From Astropecten irregularis (taxonomy: Eukaryota; Echinodermata; Asteroidea; Paxillosida; Astropectinidae): a DNA stretch of 64,000 nt. Below the pieces are notes generated by a model, which saw nothing but the letters and a program-made list of their open reading frames with translations, had not been told where the DNA came from and made no database searches. Shown here one piece after another: positions 31,931-43,470 of the stretch; the stretch's first letter is position 1, and every line of letters starts with the position of its first letter. Where the stretch lies: positions 5,084,001-5,148,000 of the forward strand of contig OZ020258.1 in NCBI GenBank assembly GCA_963971285.1, written 5' to 3'. The position numbers and the translations under genes are program-made.

Positions 31931-32292
31931 TTAAAGGTAATAACATACTTTGGTTTTTGTTGAAGAAATACAGATTCGAGGGCAAAAATATCAAGGAAGA
32001 TAAAGTAAAAGTAATCTCTGGAATTTTCAGTCCCATACGGTGCCCACTTTTTGAGAAAAAAAAACAGTGAAAACGGCCACAGTATTTCTTAAGTCTTTTC
32101 TCTTTTATTTTTGATTTTTTAAAAGATCAAAAAGATTTGGGTCGTTGTTTTACACATTTTTGGATAAATACACCATTTCAGGCGGAAACATTTTAATGGT
32201 ATGTTTCTACCAGCACTATCTTTATACCCTATAAGTTATAGGTAAATCTGTGAACATTTCTGTTTTTTACCAAAGTATGATACTACCTTTAA
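31931..32292 (-). mobile_element. Family A MITE
   Basis: TTAAAGGTAATAACATACTT to GTATGATACTACCTTTAA, reversed, with TTAA flanks. It lies 127 bp from the preceding B copy. Confidence 0.9.
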
Positions 32293-32516
32293 GGCAAGGT
32301 CTGTCTGACATAATGTAGGAATTGGCCTGACGTTGTGTATACACGGCATAATTATGGTGCTCATCAGTCAGTGTCCTTGAGTTTAAAATGGATTGGTCTC
32401 ATTTTAATGAAGATATGCTGGCTCGGGTATAAACAGTAAAAATGCCTTAATGAGAAAGCATTATTAAAGTATATAAAGTATATGAAAGTATATAATTTAA
32501 TGTATACGCCAGTTGA

Positions 32517-32992
32517 TGTCAAATGTACGGTGCTCCAGAGGTGCCATTCCACAGATAACCACACAAGTTATCTCGCCAAGTCGACTTATTAAGCCTTAAA
32601 AATAGACTTATCGAGATACTTTATTCGTACAAGATGACTTAGTGAAAACTAAGAAGTCGACATATCCTGATAATTTATCTCGCCAAGATGACTTAGGCCT
32701 ACTGAAAGAAGGATGTCGACTTGTCCTGATAGTTTACCTTATAAAGACGACTTAATAAAACTGAGGTTATTCATCATGCCAGGATAAGACGACTTTTTAG
32801 ATGCACTTCGTTGACTTGGCCAGATAAATGATCAGGATATGTCGACTTCTTAGTTTTTCACTAAAAGTCATCTTGTTGAGATATTATTATTGAAACAAGA
32901 CGACTTTTACCACTCCAAAAGTCGATTTGGCAAGATTCTTTGGTTATCTGGACAAGGGGAATGGCACTCGTGGAGCTCCGTACAAATAATGC
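32517..32992. mobile_element. 475-bp fold-back element rich in AAGTCGACTT-type motifs
   Basis: Ends GTGCTCCAGAGGTGCCATTC and GAATGGCACTCGTGGAGCTC are imperfect inverted repeats. Inner arms pair AACTAAGAAGTCGACATATC with GATATGTCGACTTCTTAGTT. Half-motifs (GTCGACTT, GATGACTTA, AGACGACTT) recur at least ten times, alternating with TATCTCGCCAAG-like words. The whole could fold into a long hairpin. Confidence 0.8.
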
Positions 32993-33662
32993 TTTCTTAA
33001 AATGCTATACGCAAAGTTAATTAGTCTTGGTGAAATCGGTATGGCCACTTATTTTTGTATGTGACTTGTCGTCATGGTTTTTCATCATTTTTGGTTTGGC
33101 AATTAACTGATGACACGTATATTCATGCATGCATGGTACCGTGACGCTGAGTATATAACACTGTACACTGCACTGTTGTCGCTAATTCCCTCGAAATCGA
33201 CCAAGCGAATGTCGATTACGGGTGTCATGGCAACTGACTGAAATCATATCCGCCCTGGATGAGCCTAGGCTTCCGAGCGCGGGAAACTCGTGCTCACTTT
33301 TGTCTTGAAACATAACTCGCCTGTTTATTGACTTACACTTCACGCGCTGTGCCCGATATATTTATACGGAATTATCATGTACGCTCAAAAAGCAAGTTGA
33401 ACGTTTGGGGACAGCTCGATCGGCCGGTTGAATCCGGGCAAACGATTAATCGCAAAACATCAGCCTTAAACCCTTGGGGAAATCGGAGGGAATATTATAC
33501 ATGTCGCCCCGTGACGATAGGAGGAATATTACTATTTACTAGCCTATCACTACTTCCTATTATTTATTTTGTTTTTTGGTTTTGAAAGACGGCTATTTTG
33601 CATTCGTAGCCGAGTTTCCTCCCGAAATAAGACGAACGATTTTTTAAGGCTCTTGTTGAAGC
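32993..33662. other. No confident gene
   Basis: A plus-strand 85-codon frame (33328-33585) follows GC-richer sequence but has no motif. GCATGCATGG words lie at 33126. Confidence 0.35.
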
Positions 33663-34150
33663 CAGTTAAATGTATTAATAACTGACTGATTAATATATCA
33701 ACCTATTGATAGATTGATCAGTTGATCGACTGATTGCTTAGTTGATTGTTTGGTTGCTTTGTTGATTGGCTGATTGGCAGCATGGGTGAACAATCAATTG
33801 ATAGATCAATTAGTTGATTTTACTGATTGCTTAGTTAATAGATTATTTTGTTGTTTTGTCGATTGGCTAATTGTCAGCATGGGTGAACGATTAATTGATA
33901 AATCGATTAGTTGATTGACTGATTGCTTAGTTGATTGCTTGTTTAGTTGCTTTGTTGATTGGCTGATTGGCAGCATGGGTAAACAGTCAATTCATAGATC
34001 GATTACTTGATTGACTGATTGCTTAGTTCATATATATTTAATTGGTTTGTGGATTGGCTGATTGGTTGGGTGATCAATCAATTGATCGATTGTTTAATAT
34101 ACTGATTGGTCGATTGATTATTTAGCTACTGGCTTATTTGTTAATCTATT
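33663..34150. repeat. Degenerate TTGATTGA-type satellite, higher-order period about 96 bp
   Basis: CAGCATGGGTGAACAATCA, CAGCATGGGTGAACGATTA and CAGCATGGGTAAACAGTCA recur at about 33779, 33877 and 33971, each followed by TTGATNGATNNATTAGTTGA-like sequence and CTGATTGCTTAGTT. The base unit is a degenerate GATT/TTGA tetramer; edges fade near 34150. Confidence 0.8.
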
Positions 34151-34938
34151 TTAAATTGGCATTTTGGTGGATTAAATGGTTGATCGGTTGACGTCATGTT
34201 GATAAGTTAAATCAATAGAATGGTAAATTGGAGGATTGATACTGCCTGACTTATTAATATTGGTTTCGACCATCTCAATGGTGATTGGTTCATTGTTTGA
34301 TTGGCTGAAATGCTTCATGGTATTATCATTATTATTCACATTCACATTTTAAGCATCATGCCATACATCTTTGCTTGCTTATTCAGAAGGCTTCTTTCAT
34401 ATTCCCTTTCATGCACTGAACAAAACACAAGAAAGGAAGCAGAAAGCCTCTATGACGTTTCAACACTCTGTTGACTCTTTGGCGCATTCAGCTCTATTTT
34501 GGAACTAAGACGTTTTTGTCGATGGCAGAAAGAAAGCTTTCCTGGCCACAAGAGATATCAGTTTTCAATGAGCTGATATTAAATAGAAGTCAGAGTTAAA
34601 CGCAGGATGCACGGCGACGGGAGAACGCCGTTCCAAGTGTTTTGGGGGTAAACATCCGACGACCAGCGTGAAGCGAGAAAACATCCTACGGGCATTTTCC
34701 TGCGTGGTTCAGAGTTGGACCAAAGACTGCTTTGAACGGGGAGGCTGACGGAGAGAATATGGATCGAGTGACAAACAATAATTGTCACTATTCTATTCGG
34801 GTCCTCTCTTGTCTGTCCTTCTATACTGATACAGAAAGGAGGGTGAAGATGCTTAGTGAATTCACATCAGTGTATCAGTCCCCGTTGGACTGTGTTAACC
34901 CGTGTAGCTACGATGGGAGCAATAGTATTACCACCATA
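34151..34938. other. No confident gene
   Basis: The sequence becomes GC-richer at 34595-34760, with short frames on both strands and no recognised motif or splice pattern. Confidence 0.35.
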
Positions 34939-35479
34939 GAGCTATAATCATTACATGTAAAAATTACTAGAGCGCTAGCTCCATTGATCTCCATTATACA
35001 TTATGGAGATCAATGGCTAGCTCCGTGTACAGAGTGATGCCTGCTGGGCTCATCCATGTTTGTGCACAAACCTATGGAAAACACAACATTTTGTACGTTT
35101 GTTACACGTTCATTTGCATATCTGCGTTGTGTTATATACAAATGCGTTATCGAAGCCAAATAACGCCCAAAATCCGACGCACCTCCGGTAAATAAAATGC
35201 GCGTTTCATTTTGCACAGTCCGCGTACGTACACGCGCTGCACTTAAATTTTATCATGACGTTGAATTTTATCAGCAGTCGAGTTACGTACCCCAGCAGCG
35301 TTCAGAAGTACTTACTTGCGCGTTGCATAGAGAACACTCTTCGAAAGGCATTCCAGTCAAAGTTTTCTTGTTCTACAGACACGCACACAAATTCGAAATG
35401 ACTGCGCCCAGGACGGCTTCAAAGCGTCTATACGCACGGAGAACGCAGAGCTAGCGCTCTAGTAATTTTAATATAGCTC
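34939..35479. mobile_element. 541-bp inverted-repeat element with internal palindrome
   Basis: The left end GAGCTATA...AAAATTACTAGAGCGCTAGC and right end GCTAGCGCTCTAGTAATTTT...TATAGCTC are inverted repeats. Just inside the left end a hairpin pairs CCATTGATCTCCAT with ATGGAGATCAATGG. The interior is CpG-richer (GTACGTACACGCGC). Small frames inside are unassigned. Confidence 0.75.
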
Positions 35480-36282
35480 CAAAATGCCAACATAACAAAG
35501 AAAAAGACATAGCATAAAAACAAACAGGCCTTTATTTGCACCCAACACAATGTCTATAATTTTAATGTCTAAGTTTATAGCGAGCGAATAAGGCGTCAGA
35601 CGTGGGGATATGAAACAAGAATCATGTTTTCGTTTGTGGGGGAAGAGTAAAAGCACTATGATAAAAGATGTAAGACATGTTATAGACGTGTTTAAGCAGT
35701 TGCTTTGCAAAATGTGTGGGTTTTTCTTAATAGCAGCTATAGGGCCTACATGTTATATAAAGAACTAGCATGCATTTTGCTCAACGCTTCTTGTGGTAAA
35801 CCTGTTCAACACTGCAAAGTCCCTCTGAATAGCCTGCGTTCCGCACTAATGACGTCACACCATGCATGCACACCTCCACTCACCACACGTTTGCATGGCC
35901 ACGTTGCAATGTTTGTCTGAAGTTCGGTGCTATTTTTAGCGCAAGTGCGCAGCGCTATTCACACACTCTGCACACGTTTTGCTGTCTTGTTGCAAAGTGC
36001 TTTCATAAAGACGTGCTACTTCCCTCGCCATTTTGAAGTCCATGTATTCTTCTTTGTAAAGAATAGAAATTGTAGTCAATTCTATCATGGCAAAAGAGGG
36101 ACACTTTGGATACTTTTCAGGGAAAATATCTGTGATTTGTGAGCTGTCCCACGTCTCCTATCGAGTCTGAGTTCGGTTGCTGCAGTGGAAACTAAATATG
36201 CTCTTGTAATTTGGGCGAAATTAGGTTTCTTCGAAGATCGTAGATTTTCAGAAACATCTGTTACACAAGGCGGTTGATATCA
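35480..36282. other. No confident gene
   Basis: A TGACGTCA site (35850) next to GCATGCA is the only notable word. The frames are short. Confidence 0.35.
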
Positions 36283-36641
36283 AAGTTAGTATCATACTTT
36301 GGTAAGAGACCAAAACAGAAATGAGATTTACGTATAACTTACAGGGTTGAAGGTGGTGGTGGTAGAAACATACCGTTAACATTTTTTCGACTGAAATGGT
36401 GTATTTATCCAGAAATTAGTAAGACAACGACCGAAAATCTTTTTGATCTTTTAAAAGATCAAAAATAAAAGAGACAAAAACCTAAGAAATACTATATGGC
36501 CATTTTTCACTTCTTCTTTTTTTTCAAAAAGTGGGCACCGTATGGGACTGACATTTTCACTGTATCTATATTGATATTTTTGCTCATTTTTTCTGCAATT
36601 CTTTTATAAAAAAAACTAATTAAGTATGATATTACCATTTA
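36283..36641 (+). mobile_element. Family A MITE
   Basis: AAGTTAGTATCATACTTTGG to GTATGATATTACC, forward, with the left TTAA eroded to CAAAG and the standard GATCTTTTAAAAGATC centre. The GTTCACAG word is deleted. Confidence 0.86.
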
Positions 36642-37372
36642 CATCAACTTTCCATCGCAGTTAACTTTCACAATGGAATTTAACAGCCTTTCTGTTTTTT
36701 ATATATCCCGGCAAATTACTAATTCTGCACCATACATAATATGATCCACAATCCTCTGATTACCACGGTAACCGGATGTATAAATATTCATATATATTCC
36801 TGTCATCAGATGAAGCCAATAACATTCACTCTCTGGGGATATGGCGACTGATCTGCCATACCTGGCATAATATAAGCAGAATATTGCCAAATAAGCAGCA
36901 GGGTTAATCTGAATGTGTTTTGTACCCCATGTAAAAAATGTCAAGGCCAGGATTTTTTTTTTTTTTTTTTTTTTTTACATATTCATCTCATATTCCTCGA
37001 AAACCCCAACGGCTTGTAAATCGTCCAGACAGATTGCAATCGAAGAACCAGCCCGCAGTTTACAATCGACTGAGTAGCAAACTCTTTTTTCATGTCTATA
37101 AAATCCATTTTTTTTTTGGTGTAAAGAAATGGATTTGACTCCTATGTCGCCACTTTTCTGTGCTGTGGCGTTTCCCCGGGAGTGAATGTCTCTTGGAAAA
37201 CATGCCCTTGGGCGGAATGATGGCGAGATGGGAGAAAAAAATACAAAAACTGATTATTGGTGGTCGGGAAGTGTTATGAGCAATACAATGCGAGACTTCT
37301 TTCTTCTCGTATGCTATTATACTGTTTGCTGTGTTCAATTCACCGCGGGCTCTAAATTGAAGCTGGGCTGTG
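36642..37372. other. No confident gene; poly-T tract
   Basis: A T run of about 24 bases lies at 36953-36976. Plus-strand frames around 37186-37551 run into the repeat region and have no motif. Confidence 0.35.
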
Positions 37373-38130
37373 AGGTAGAATATAAAAGCGAGCCAGCCTG
37401 CAAGTCATTAGGAAGGCAGGTCATCTGGGAGAGCCATCGATTCATCCAGGGAGCCAGCGAGCTAGCCAGACGGGGTGTCCCATCTATTTTATCCATCTAT
37501 CGAGGGGAGCCAGCCAACCGGACAGACAGGCATCTTGGTATAACCATCTAGCCTGCCACCAGTAAACCAAGCACACATCTATCTCTCCCGCAGGCGAGCC
37601 AGAGAGTTCCAGCAATGCTGCCATCATGTCAGCTACAAAACCAGCCATCCTGTAAGCCCGCCAAAACCCAGCCTGCCAGCCAGCCAAAAGACAACCTGCC
37701 AGCTACCTTGCCAACCAGACAAAAGGCACTCTGCCAGCCAACCAAATGCTAGCCAAAAGGCACTCTGTCAGCCAGCCAAAAGGCACCCTGCCAGCCAACC
37801 AATATGTACCCTGCCAGCCAACCAAAAGGCACCCTTGCCAGCCAACCAAAAGACACACTACCAGCCAGCCAAAAGGCACCCTGCCAGCCAACCAAAAGGC
37901 ACCTTGCCAGACAACCAAAACACGCACTACCAGCCAGCCAAAAGGCACCCTGCCAGCCAACCAAAAGGCACCCTGCCAACCAACCAAAAGGCACTCTGCC
38001 AGCTAGCCAAAAGCCACCCTGCCAGCCAAAAGCCACCCTCCAAGCCAGCCAAAAGCCTGCCAACCTGCCCGTCATCCTAAAGCCAACCATCCAACCAGCT
38101 AGTCATGGCTATCTTCCGAGCTAACCGCTC
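37373..38130. repeat. Minisatellite, 24-bp period (CCAGCCAACCAAAAGGCACC-like)
   Basis: The core 37714-38060 holds about a dozen near-identical 24-bp units, CAGCCAACCAAAAGGCACCC plus TGC. Looser GCCAGCCAGCC/AACCAGCC variants extend to both sides. Because 24 is divisible by 3 and the unit lacks stops, several overlapping frames stay open on both strands (up to 113 codons). These encode only Pro/Thr/Lys/Gln or Trp/Gly/Leu/Phe repeats and are not genes. Confidence 0.9.
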
Positions 38131-38883
38131 GGCCATCCGGCTAGCCAACCAGCCAAAGTAAACGTGGGAATTCAAACCAAACAAGCAAACATTTGGCCAG
38201 GTTTCCATGTCCAAAACTACCATTCAACCTGCCCACATATAAATAATGAAAGTATCACAATCCTTAAAATGTCCTGTACACGGCACACCACTGAAACGCT
38301 TCGAAAAACCGTCACAAGAAAATTCCGAATAATTTTGCACCTCCCTTTGCAGAACCACAGTCAGAATCATAATTGAAATAAAACTACGCGAAACGATTAA
38401 AAAACAAAAACAAATTTCATTCTCCGTGTAATTTATTTCCTGAGTTGCTACTCGAAGCTGCATTTCAATGAAGCCGCACCTTCAAGCAATTGTATTTGCT
38501 TCGCAGTCTGAAATATGAAATAACAAGAAATTAATGTATACTTCCGCTGATTCTTCCCTAAGGGGTTCAACTAAACGGTGTATACCGCAGTAAGTTTGAT
38601 GCCTTAGGAAAAAACATCTTCCACTTCGTTAATACTTTCACTTGGATCGTTTGTCTAAAGTGAAATTGCTAGACATATTACAGTCCCTCGGGCCAGACAG
38701 ATGTTAAGAGGTTTGAGAAATGTTTGAAAAAAAAAAGTCTTTTATCATTCAGCGTCGGGAAGTAATCAAAGCGACACGGACAATTACGAGAGACTGGAGC
38801 TCGCGTCTAGCTCTAGGTCTTGTAAGGGAAAGTTCTGTATGCTATAATTGGCCAGATGACGATCGATGCAGTGTTACTGGACT
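38131..38883. other. No confident gene
   Basis: No repeat ends or exon-like frames are recognised. A10 at 38728. Confidence 0.35.
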
Positions 38884-39204
38884 AAGTACAGTACAGAATT
38901 AGTAACATACCCAAACAGAAATGTTCACAGGTTAACGTATTAATTTCAGGATATGAAGATGGTGCTGGTACAAATATACTGTTAAAATGAATGTTTCTGC
39001 CTGAAATGCTGTATTTTTACAAAGAAATGAGTAAAACATGGACCGAAAACAGTTTTGATCTCGGGGTAAGATCAAAACCATTCTTTATGTTTTCTAAGAA
39101 GACTTGAGTCGGTCTTTCGCTATTTTCTCGTGACTCAGATGTCCGATTGAGCTCAAATTTTCACAGTGTGTGTAATGACCTCTACCATGCAGTCATACCT
39201 TTAA
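38884..39204 (+). mobile_element. Family B MITE
   Basis: GTACAGTACAGAATTAGTAA to TCATACCTTTAAG, forward, with GATCTCGGGGTAAGATCAAA centre and TCTCGTGACTCAGATGTCCG in the right half. The last 40 bp are eroded. Confidence 0.87.
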
Positions 39205-39555
39205 GTTACACCACAGCCGTGGGTATCACTTTGCTTGTGTCCTTGAGTAAGACAATTTGCGCAAATTGCTTCTCTGGACCTAGGAGTATACCGGCAAATG
39301 CGACTTGTGCTATGTGTGATAATAGGAGCCGTGCTGCGCACCCAACTGAGATCAAAATGACTCCCAGCAGTAATAATTAGGCAAAGTGTCCTGGAGGTTC
39401 CGTATTTAAGGAGAAGATACATTTTGCTGTGACATGAGAAAAGACCAATGACTCTATTACTATATACGACATCTGCGAGGTAAGCGTGAGTCTTCGCTTC
39501 CTGCAGTGTATCCTTCAGGAAAACATACTCTTTTTGACGTGAACACGATTTTATT

Positions 39556-39925
39556 TTAAAAGGTAGTATCATACTTTGGTAGGAAACCAAAACAGATATG
39601 TTCACAGATTTACGTATAACTTACAGGGTATGAAGATGGTGGTGGTAGAAACATACCGTTAATTTGTTCGCCTGAAATGGTGTATTTATCCAGAAATTAG
39701 TTAAACAACGACCGAAAATCTGTTTGATCTTTTAAAAGATAAAAAATATAAGAGAAAAGACTTAAGAAAAATTGTCGCTGTTTTTCACCGTTTTCTCAAG
39801 AAGTGGGCACCGTGGGAGACTGAAATTTTCACAGATGACTGTTACTGTATCTGTCGTGATATTTTTGCCCGTGAATCTGTATTTTTTTTTTATAAAAACC
39901 AAACTATGATATTTATTTTACCTTG
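39556..39925 (+). mobile_element. Family A MITE
   Basis: TTAAAAGGTAGTATCATACT to the eroded end ATGATATTTATTTTACCTTG. Forward, with the canonical middle including AACAACGACCGAAAATC. Confidence 0.88.
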
Positions 39926-40289
39926 AATGACGGCAGCTTAAAAACGTGACAGTAGGTGGCCCACACGACGAGGCCGTACAACGAGCTTAGGGTTGGTGGC
40001 TTCCGGAGGGAAAACTTATTGGATTAAGACTTGTTACTGGGGGACTTTGGCGGTGAAACTAATTGGCTTGTATTTTTTGTGAAGTTGTTGGGCGGACTGC
40101 TGGTTAATGAAGCTTTTGGCCTTAAATACAGCTGCTGCCTTTAACCTCTGCGACACAGAGATATAGAAAAGTGAAATGATGTGTGCGTATTACAAGGCTG
40201 AATATCCTTGTAATTAACAGTTATTTGTTCTATCATACTAACGTTGATAGAACAGTTACGGCACATTCATAATGATTTGCCATGGAATA

Positions 40290-40579
40290 CAAACAAACCT
40301 GTGCATTTTTACATCAATTGATCATTGGGAAAAGTATAGAAAACAGCAAAAAACTTTGCAATTTGATACTCGAGATTGTAAGGAAATTGTTATTGTGAGG
40401 TTTTGATCTCGGATACCAAAACTGTGTTCGGTCTTTTGTTTTACTCATTTCTGGATATATACAGCATTTTAGACGGAAATATTTTAACGACATGTTTGTA
40501 CCAGGTCCATCTTTGTACGTAAATCTGCATGTGAACATTTCTGTTTTGGTTTACTACCAAAGTATGATAGTACCTTTAA
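40290..40579 (-). mobile_element. Family C MITE
   Basis: The right half (ACGTAAATCTGC, TTTACTACCAAAGTATGATA, GTACCTTTAA) is shared with family A. The left half (CAATTGATCATTGGGAAAAG, TAGAAAACAGC) is instead shared with the copy at 60935-61297. Left edge uncertain. Confidence 0.7.
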
Positions 40580-41036
40580 TAACCTGTAAATTGTGGGAAA
40601 TTTAATAATTAAGCCTTCTGGCCTGCCCAATTAAGATTTCACAGTGCTCCTGTGGTCATAAAACACCTGTTTCATAATAAGGGACAGAGATTCAGCAGCT
40701 GTTGGAAAAATTAATTAATAAACTGATATCATTGCCGGATTAAAATTGTGAGTCCTTCAGCCCCTTAATGCTATACAATGATGGGCCAAACGATCTGGAT
40801 TTGAGAAATGAAACTAGCTGAACAGATCAGAAGCCTTGATTGAAAAATAATGAGGCCCTGCTGGGATGGAATGAAGATAGGATTTTGCGTCGGTGGAGAG
40901 ATTATGCGTGGTAATTGGAATGATGTTGTTAGGTCAGTGAGGACACGGATTCCGCAATTAAGCCATGTATTGCCTTGGTCTGAATAAGGTTGTATAATAC
41001 TCCTTGTAAACAAGAGGCTCATGGTAAATAGGTATA
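40580..41036. other. No confident gene
   Basis: Nothing recognised except the start of the long minus-strand frame that is explained by the adjacent 33-bp repeat. Confidence 0.35.
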
Positions 41037-41460
41037 GCCCGCTGTAAGATGGTAATGATGACAGCCTTGTAAAAGGTATTATTGATAAGGATGTACTTTT
41101 GGTATAGAAGGTGATGTTGGTAAATGTCTGCGCCATGTAGAAGGTAGCATCGATGAGGACACAAGTCTGGTAGAATGTGATGTTGGCAAAGATGTGTCTG
41201 GTAGGAAATGATATCGAGAAAGATAGATGCTTGGAAGACGGTGATGGAAGTACAAGACAGTTGTACATGTACTGGATGCTAATAGGAAGGATGCAAGCGA
41301 ATTGTAGAGGTGTTGTTAGTAGCAGGGATGTAAACCTGGGGTACTTCTGGAAGGTACGGAGGCCAGGTAGAAGGTGCTTTTGGTGTGTTAGAGGTCTGAT
41401 AGACTGTGCCATTGGCTTAGAGGCAATCGGGGTTACCATTGTAGAGGTTGCTGTTGGTAA
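41037..41460. repeat. Degenerate minisatellite, about 33-bp period
   Basis: Units like TGGTAGAAGGTGATGTTGG-TAAAGATGT repeat at roughly 33-bp spacing from 41043 (41069, 41102, 41137, 41170, 41201, 41233) and more loosely to 41460. As 33 is 11 codons, the minus strand stays open for 222 codons (41439-40771), reading T-N-I-T-F-Y-like repeats. It is an artefact of the tandem repeat rather than a recognised protein. Confidence 0.75.
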
Positions 41461-43237
41461 GGATGATGTGATCTCCTTTTGTCCCCTCTCCTCTGCAAGT
41501 CCATACCTTCTGATAGGAAATTCTGGAAGTCAATTTGTGGGTGCAAAATCGAGATTGCTTTATACCGCCTATTTGGTAGATATCTTTGTTCGGGGTCTTC
41601 TTTGTATCCACGTTATCTTAGAAGAATTGTCAGGGCATCTTCATAGCGGACTTTGATCTTCCAAATCATGAATGAAGGGAGGAGGAATGACGCATCTAAG
41701 ATGTGTAATCATAAACCCGAAAGCCCTATGGAGTTTATGTACACCACGCAGCTGTGGCAACACTTTCATCGTCTATGGCAGACTTGTTTCTGTTTGCCAG
41801 CCAGAACACACACACACACCTTCGTCTCATTGATCACGGATGCTTGATGCCATGCAAGACAGAGAGATGCACAGACCCTTGAAACCTCCGTACGGAGCTT
41901 TCCAGTGATGTTGATATTTCATTCAGGATACACTGTCCTGCCACTGATGGACGATATGGGCGTTTTGGGGATTTGGTATACGACAGATTGATGGATCTTT
42001 ATGGTCCGCCATAAACACCATATGCCATATGCTACATCTGCCTATAGACTATTAAAGGTACACACAATACTTGGGTTGAAAAGCAGACTCTTGGCAAGGA
42101 ATACATCTTTGCTTTCTAGTACATTTACTATACATTTTATGGTCTTTGATTTTATTGCTGTTCTCTAGGACTTTCGTCTTTAAGCACTTTAAACTTTATA
42201 TACGGTACCACACCTTAGACTGATACTGACAATTAATGACCACTGTCATTTACACTCACGGTGCCGGCTGTTTAAGCCACTCTCGTGCAATCTCAGACGT
42301 CTACAGATCCCAATGTATACTCTTATCACCACCAAACAAAAGGCCAAGGAATTCCAAGTCGCCTATGTATTTGACACTAAATACACGGGTTTACACCATG
42401 GTGGCCATCTTAGATTTTGATCGCAACTTCAAAACGAGGCACTTCCACGCACGCGCACTTTTCGAAGTGTAAGCCCGTCCATTGTCGAAGACAATACACT
42501 TCAAAACGAGGCACTATCACGCAAGCGCTTTTTTCGAAGTGTAAACCCGTGTATGGAAAATCCAATTGCAGAGCATGGACTATTTCTGACGCTAGGTGGC
42601 AGCAGACAGCTTTCCAAAACGGGCTGTGCGCAAAGCACTCTGGGAAAAAATTTGTTGCTAGGGCTGGCGAAGAGTGCAGAGGCCTACTATACGGACATAC
42701 AAAGTTCAACCATGAATAAGTACTCAACTTCACACCGCTGGAACAAGTGCATGACTCGACAGTGACCGTCCATGGGCAGTTGTGCAGCATTGCATGTCAG
42801 GGCGTAGATCAGGGGGGAGGAGGTGCACACCCTATGTTTTCATTCTTTAAAAATATGTATGTATTTGTGCACAAACGTGCCGGTTTCTTCCTCGATTCGT
42901 GTCTCAGGAAATGGAGATATAATTTCTCCTTAGTCAGAATTGATAGTCAGATTTCAAGCGTGTGTGAGATCGTGTCTACCTGTACAGTATATTGACATTG
43001 ACGTTGGGCGGGGACCAGCGAGCGCCAGAGCAGTGTGCTGATTACGGGTCTATCCAGTGGTTTTATACAAAAAAAGGGTTACCATCTAATAGGTCACCAT
43101 CACAGATCACCATGATATGACCGACTTACCCGAAATTAGAGGAGCAAATTCTATCTTTCTTTTTACCTTTCCGTTTTAACATCGCATCGGAAAGAACACG
43201 GATGTTTGGGATGTCACTTGGATGCAGGCCAGCATTC
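41461..43237. other. No confident gene; one short tandem duplication
   Basis: CTTCAAAACGAGGCACT(T/A) and TTTTCGAAGTGTAA-CCCGT occur twice about 73 bp apart (42427-42550), which keeps a minus-strand frame open across both copies. A GGGGGGAGGAGG patch lies at 42812. No exon is recognised. Confidence 0.45.
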
Positions 43238-43470
43238 TGGGGCCAATTTCATAAAACTGTTAAGCACAAAAATGTACTTAGCACAAAAATGTCTCACCCA
43301 ATAAAACAAACCACCATTGAAAATTTCATTTGATATTCATGGACAGCGAACAACAGCCAAAGAACAATCACAAGTGATACCGGTACAAAACACGTGGAAA
43401 TTTGGTTGTTATCCCTGTTTTTATTAAGACACAAATGTCATGCTTAGCAGTTTTATGAAATTGGTCCCTG
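43238..43470. mobile_element. Family H MITE, best copy
   Basis: Inverted ends GGGGCCAATTTCATAAAACT and AGTTTTATGAAATTGGTCCC, with GCTTAGCA/TTAAGCACA words, CCAATAAAACAAACCACCAT and GAACAATCACAAGTGATAC inside. Other copies are at 56238, 62471 and (diverged) 4131. Confidence 0.83.

Noticed and set aside
37714-38060. CRISPR-like array
   Set aside because: Units are contiguous and near-identical with no unique spacers, and the genome is eukaryotic.
37703-38124. Overlapping 81-113 codon frames on both strands as Pro/Gln- or Trp/Gly-rich proteins
   Set aside because: They are all translations of a 24-bp minisatellite in different frames.
40771-41439. 222-codon minus-strand frame as a membrane protein
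   Set aside because: Its openness and hydrophobic look come from a 33-bp degenerate tandem repeat; no start context, splice or homology support.
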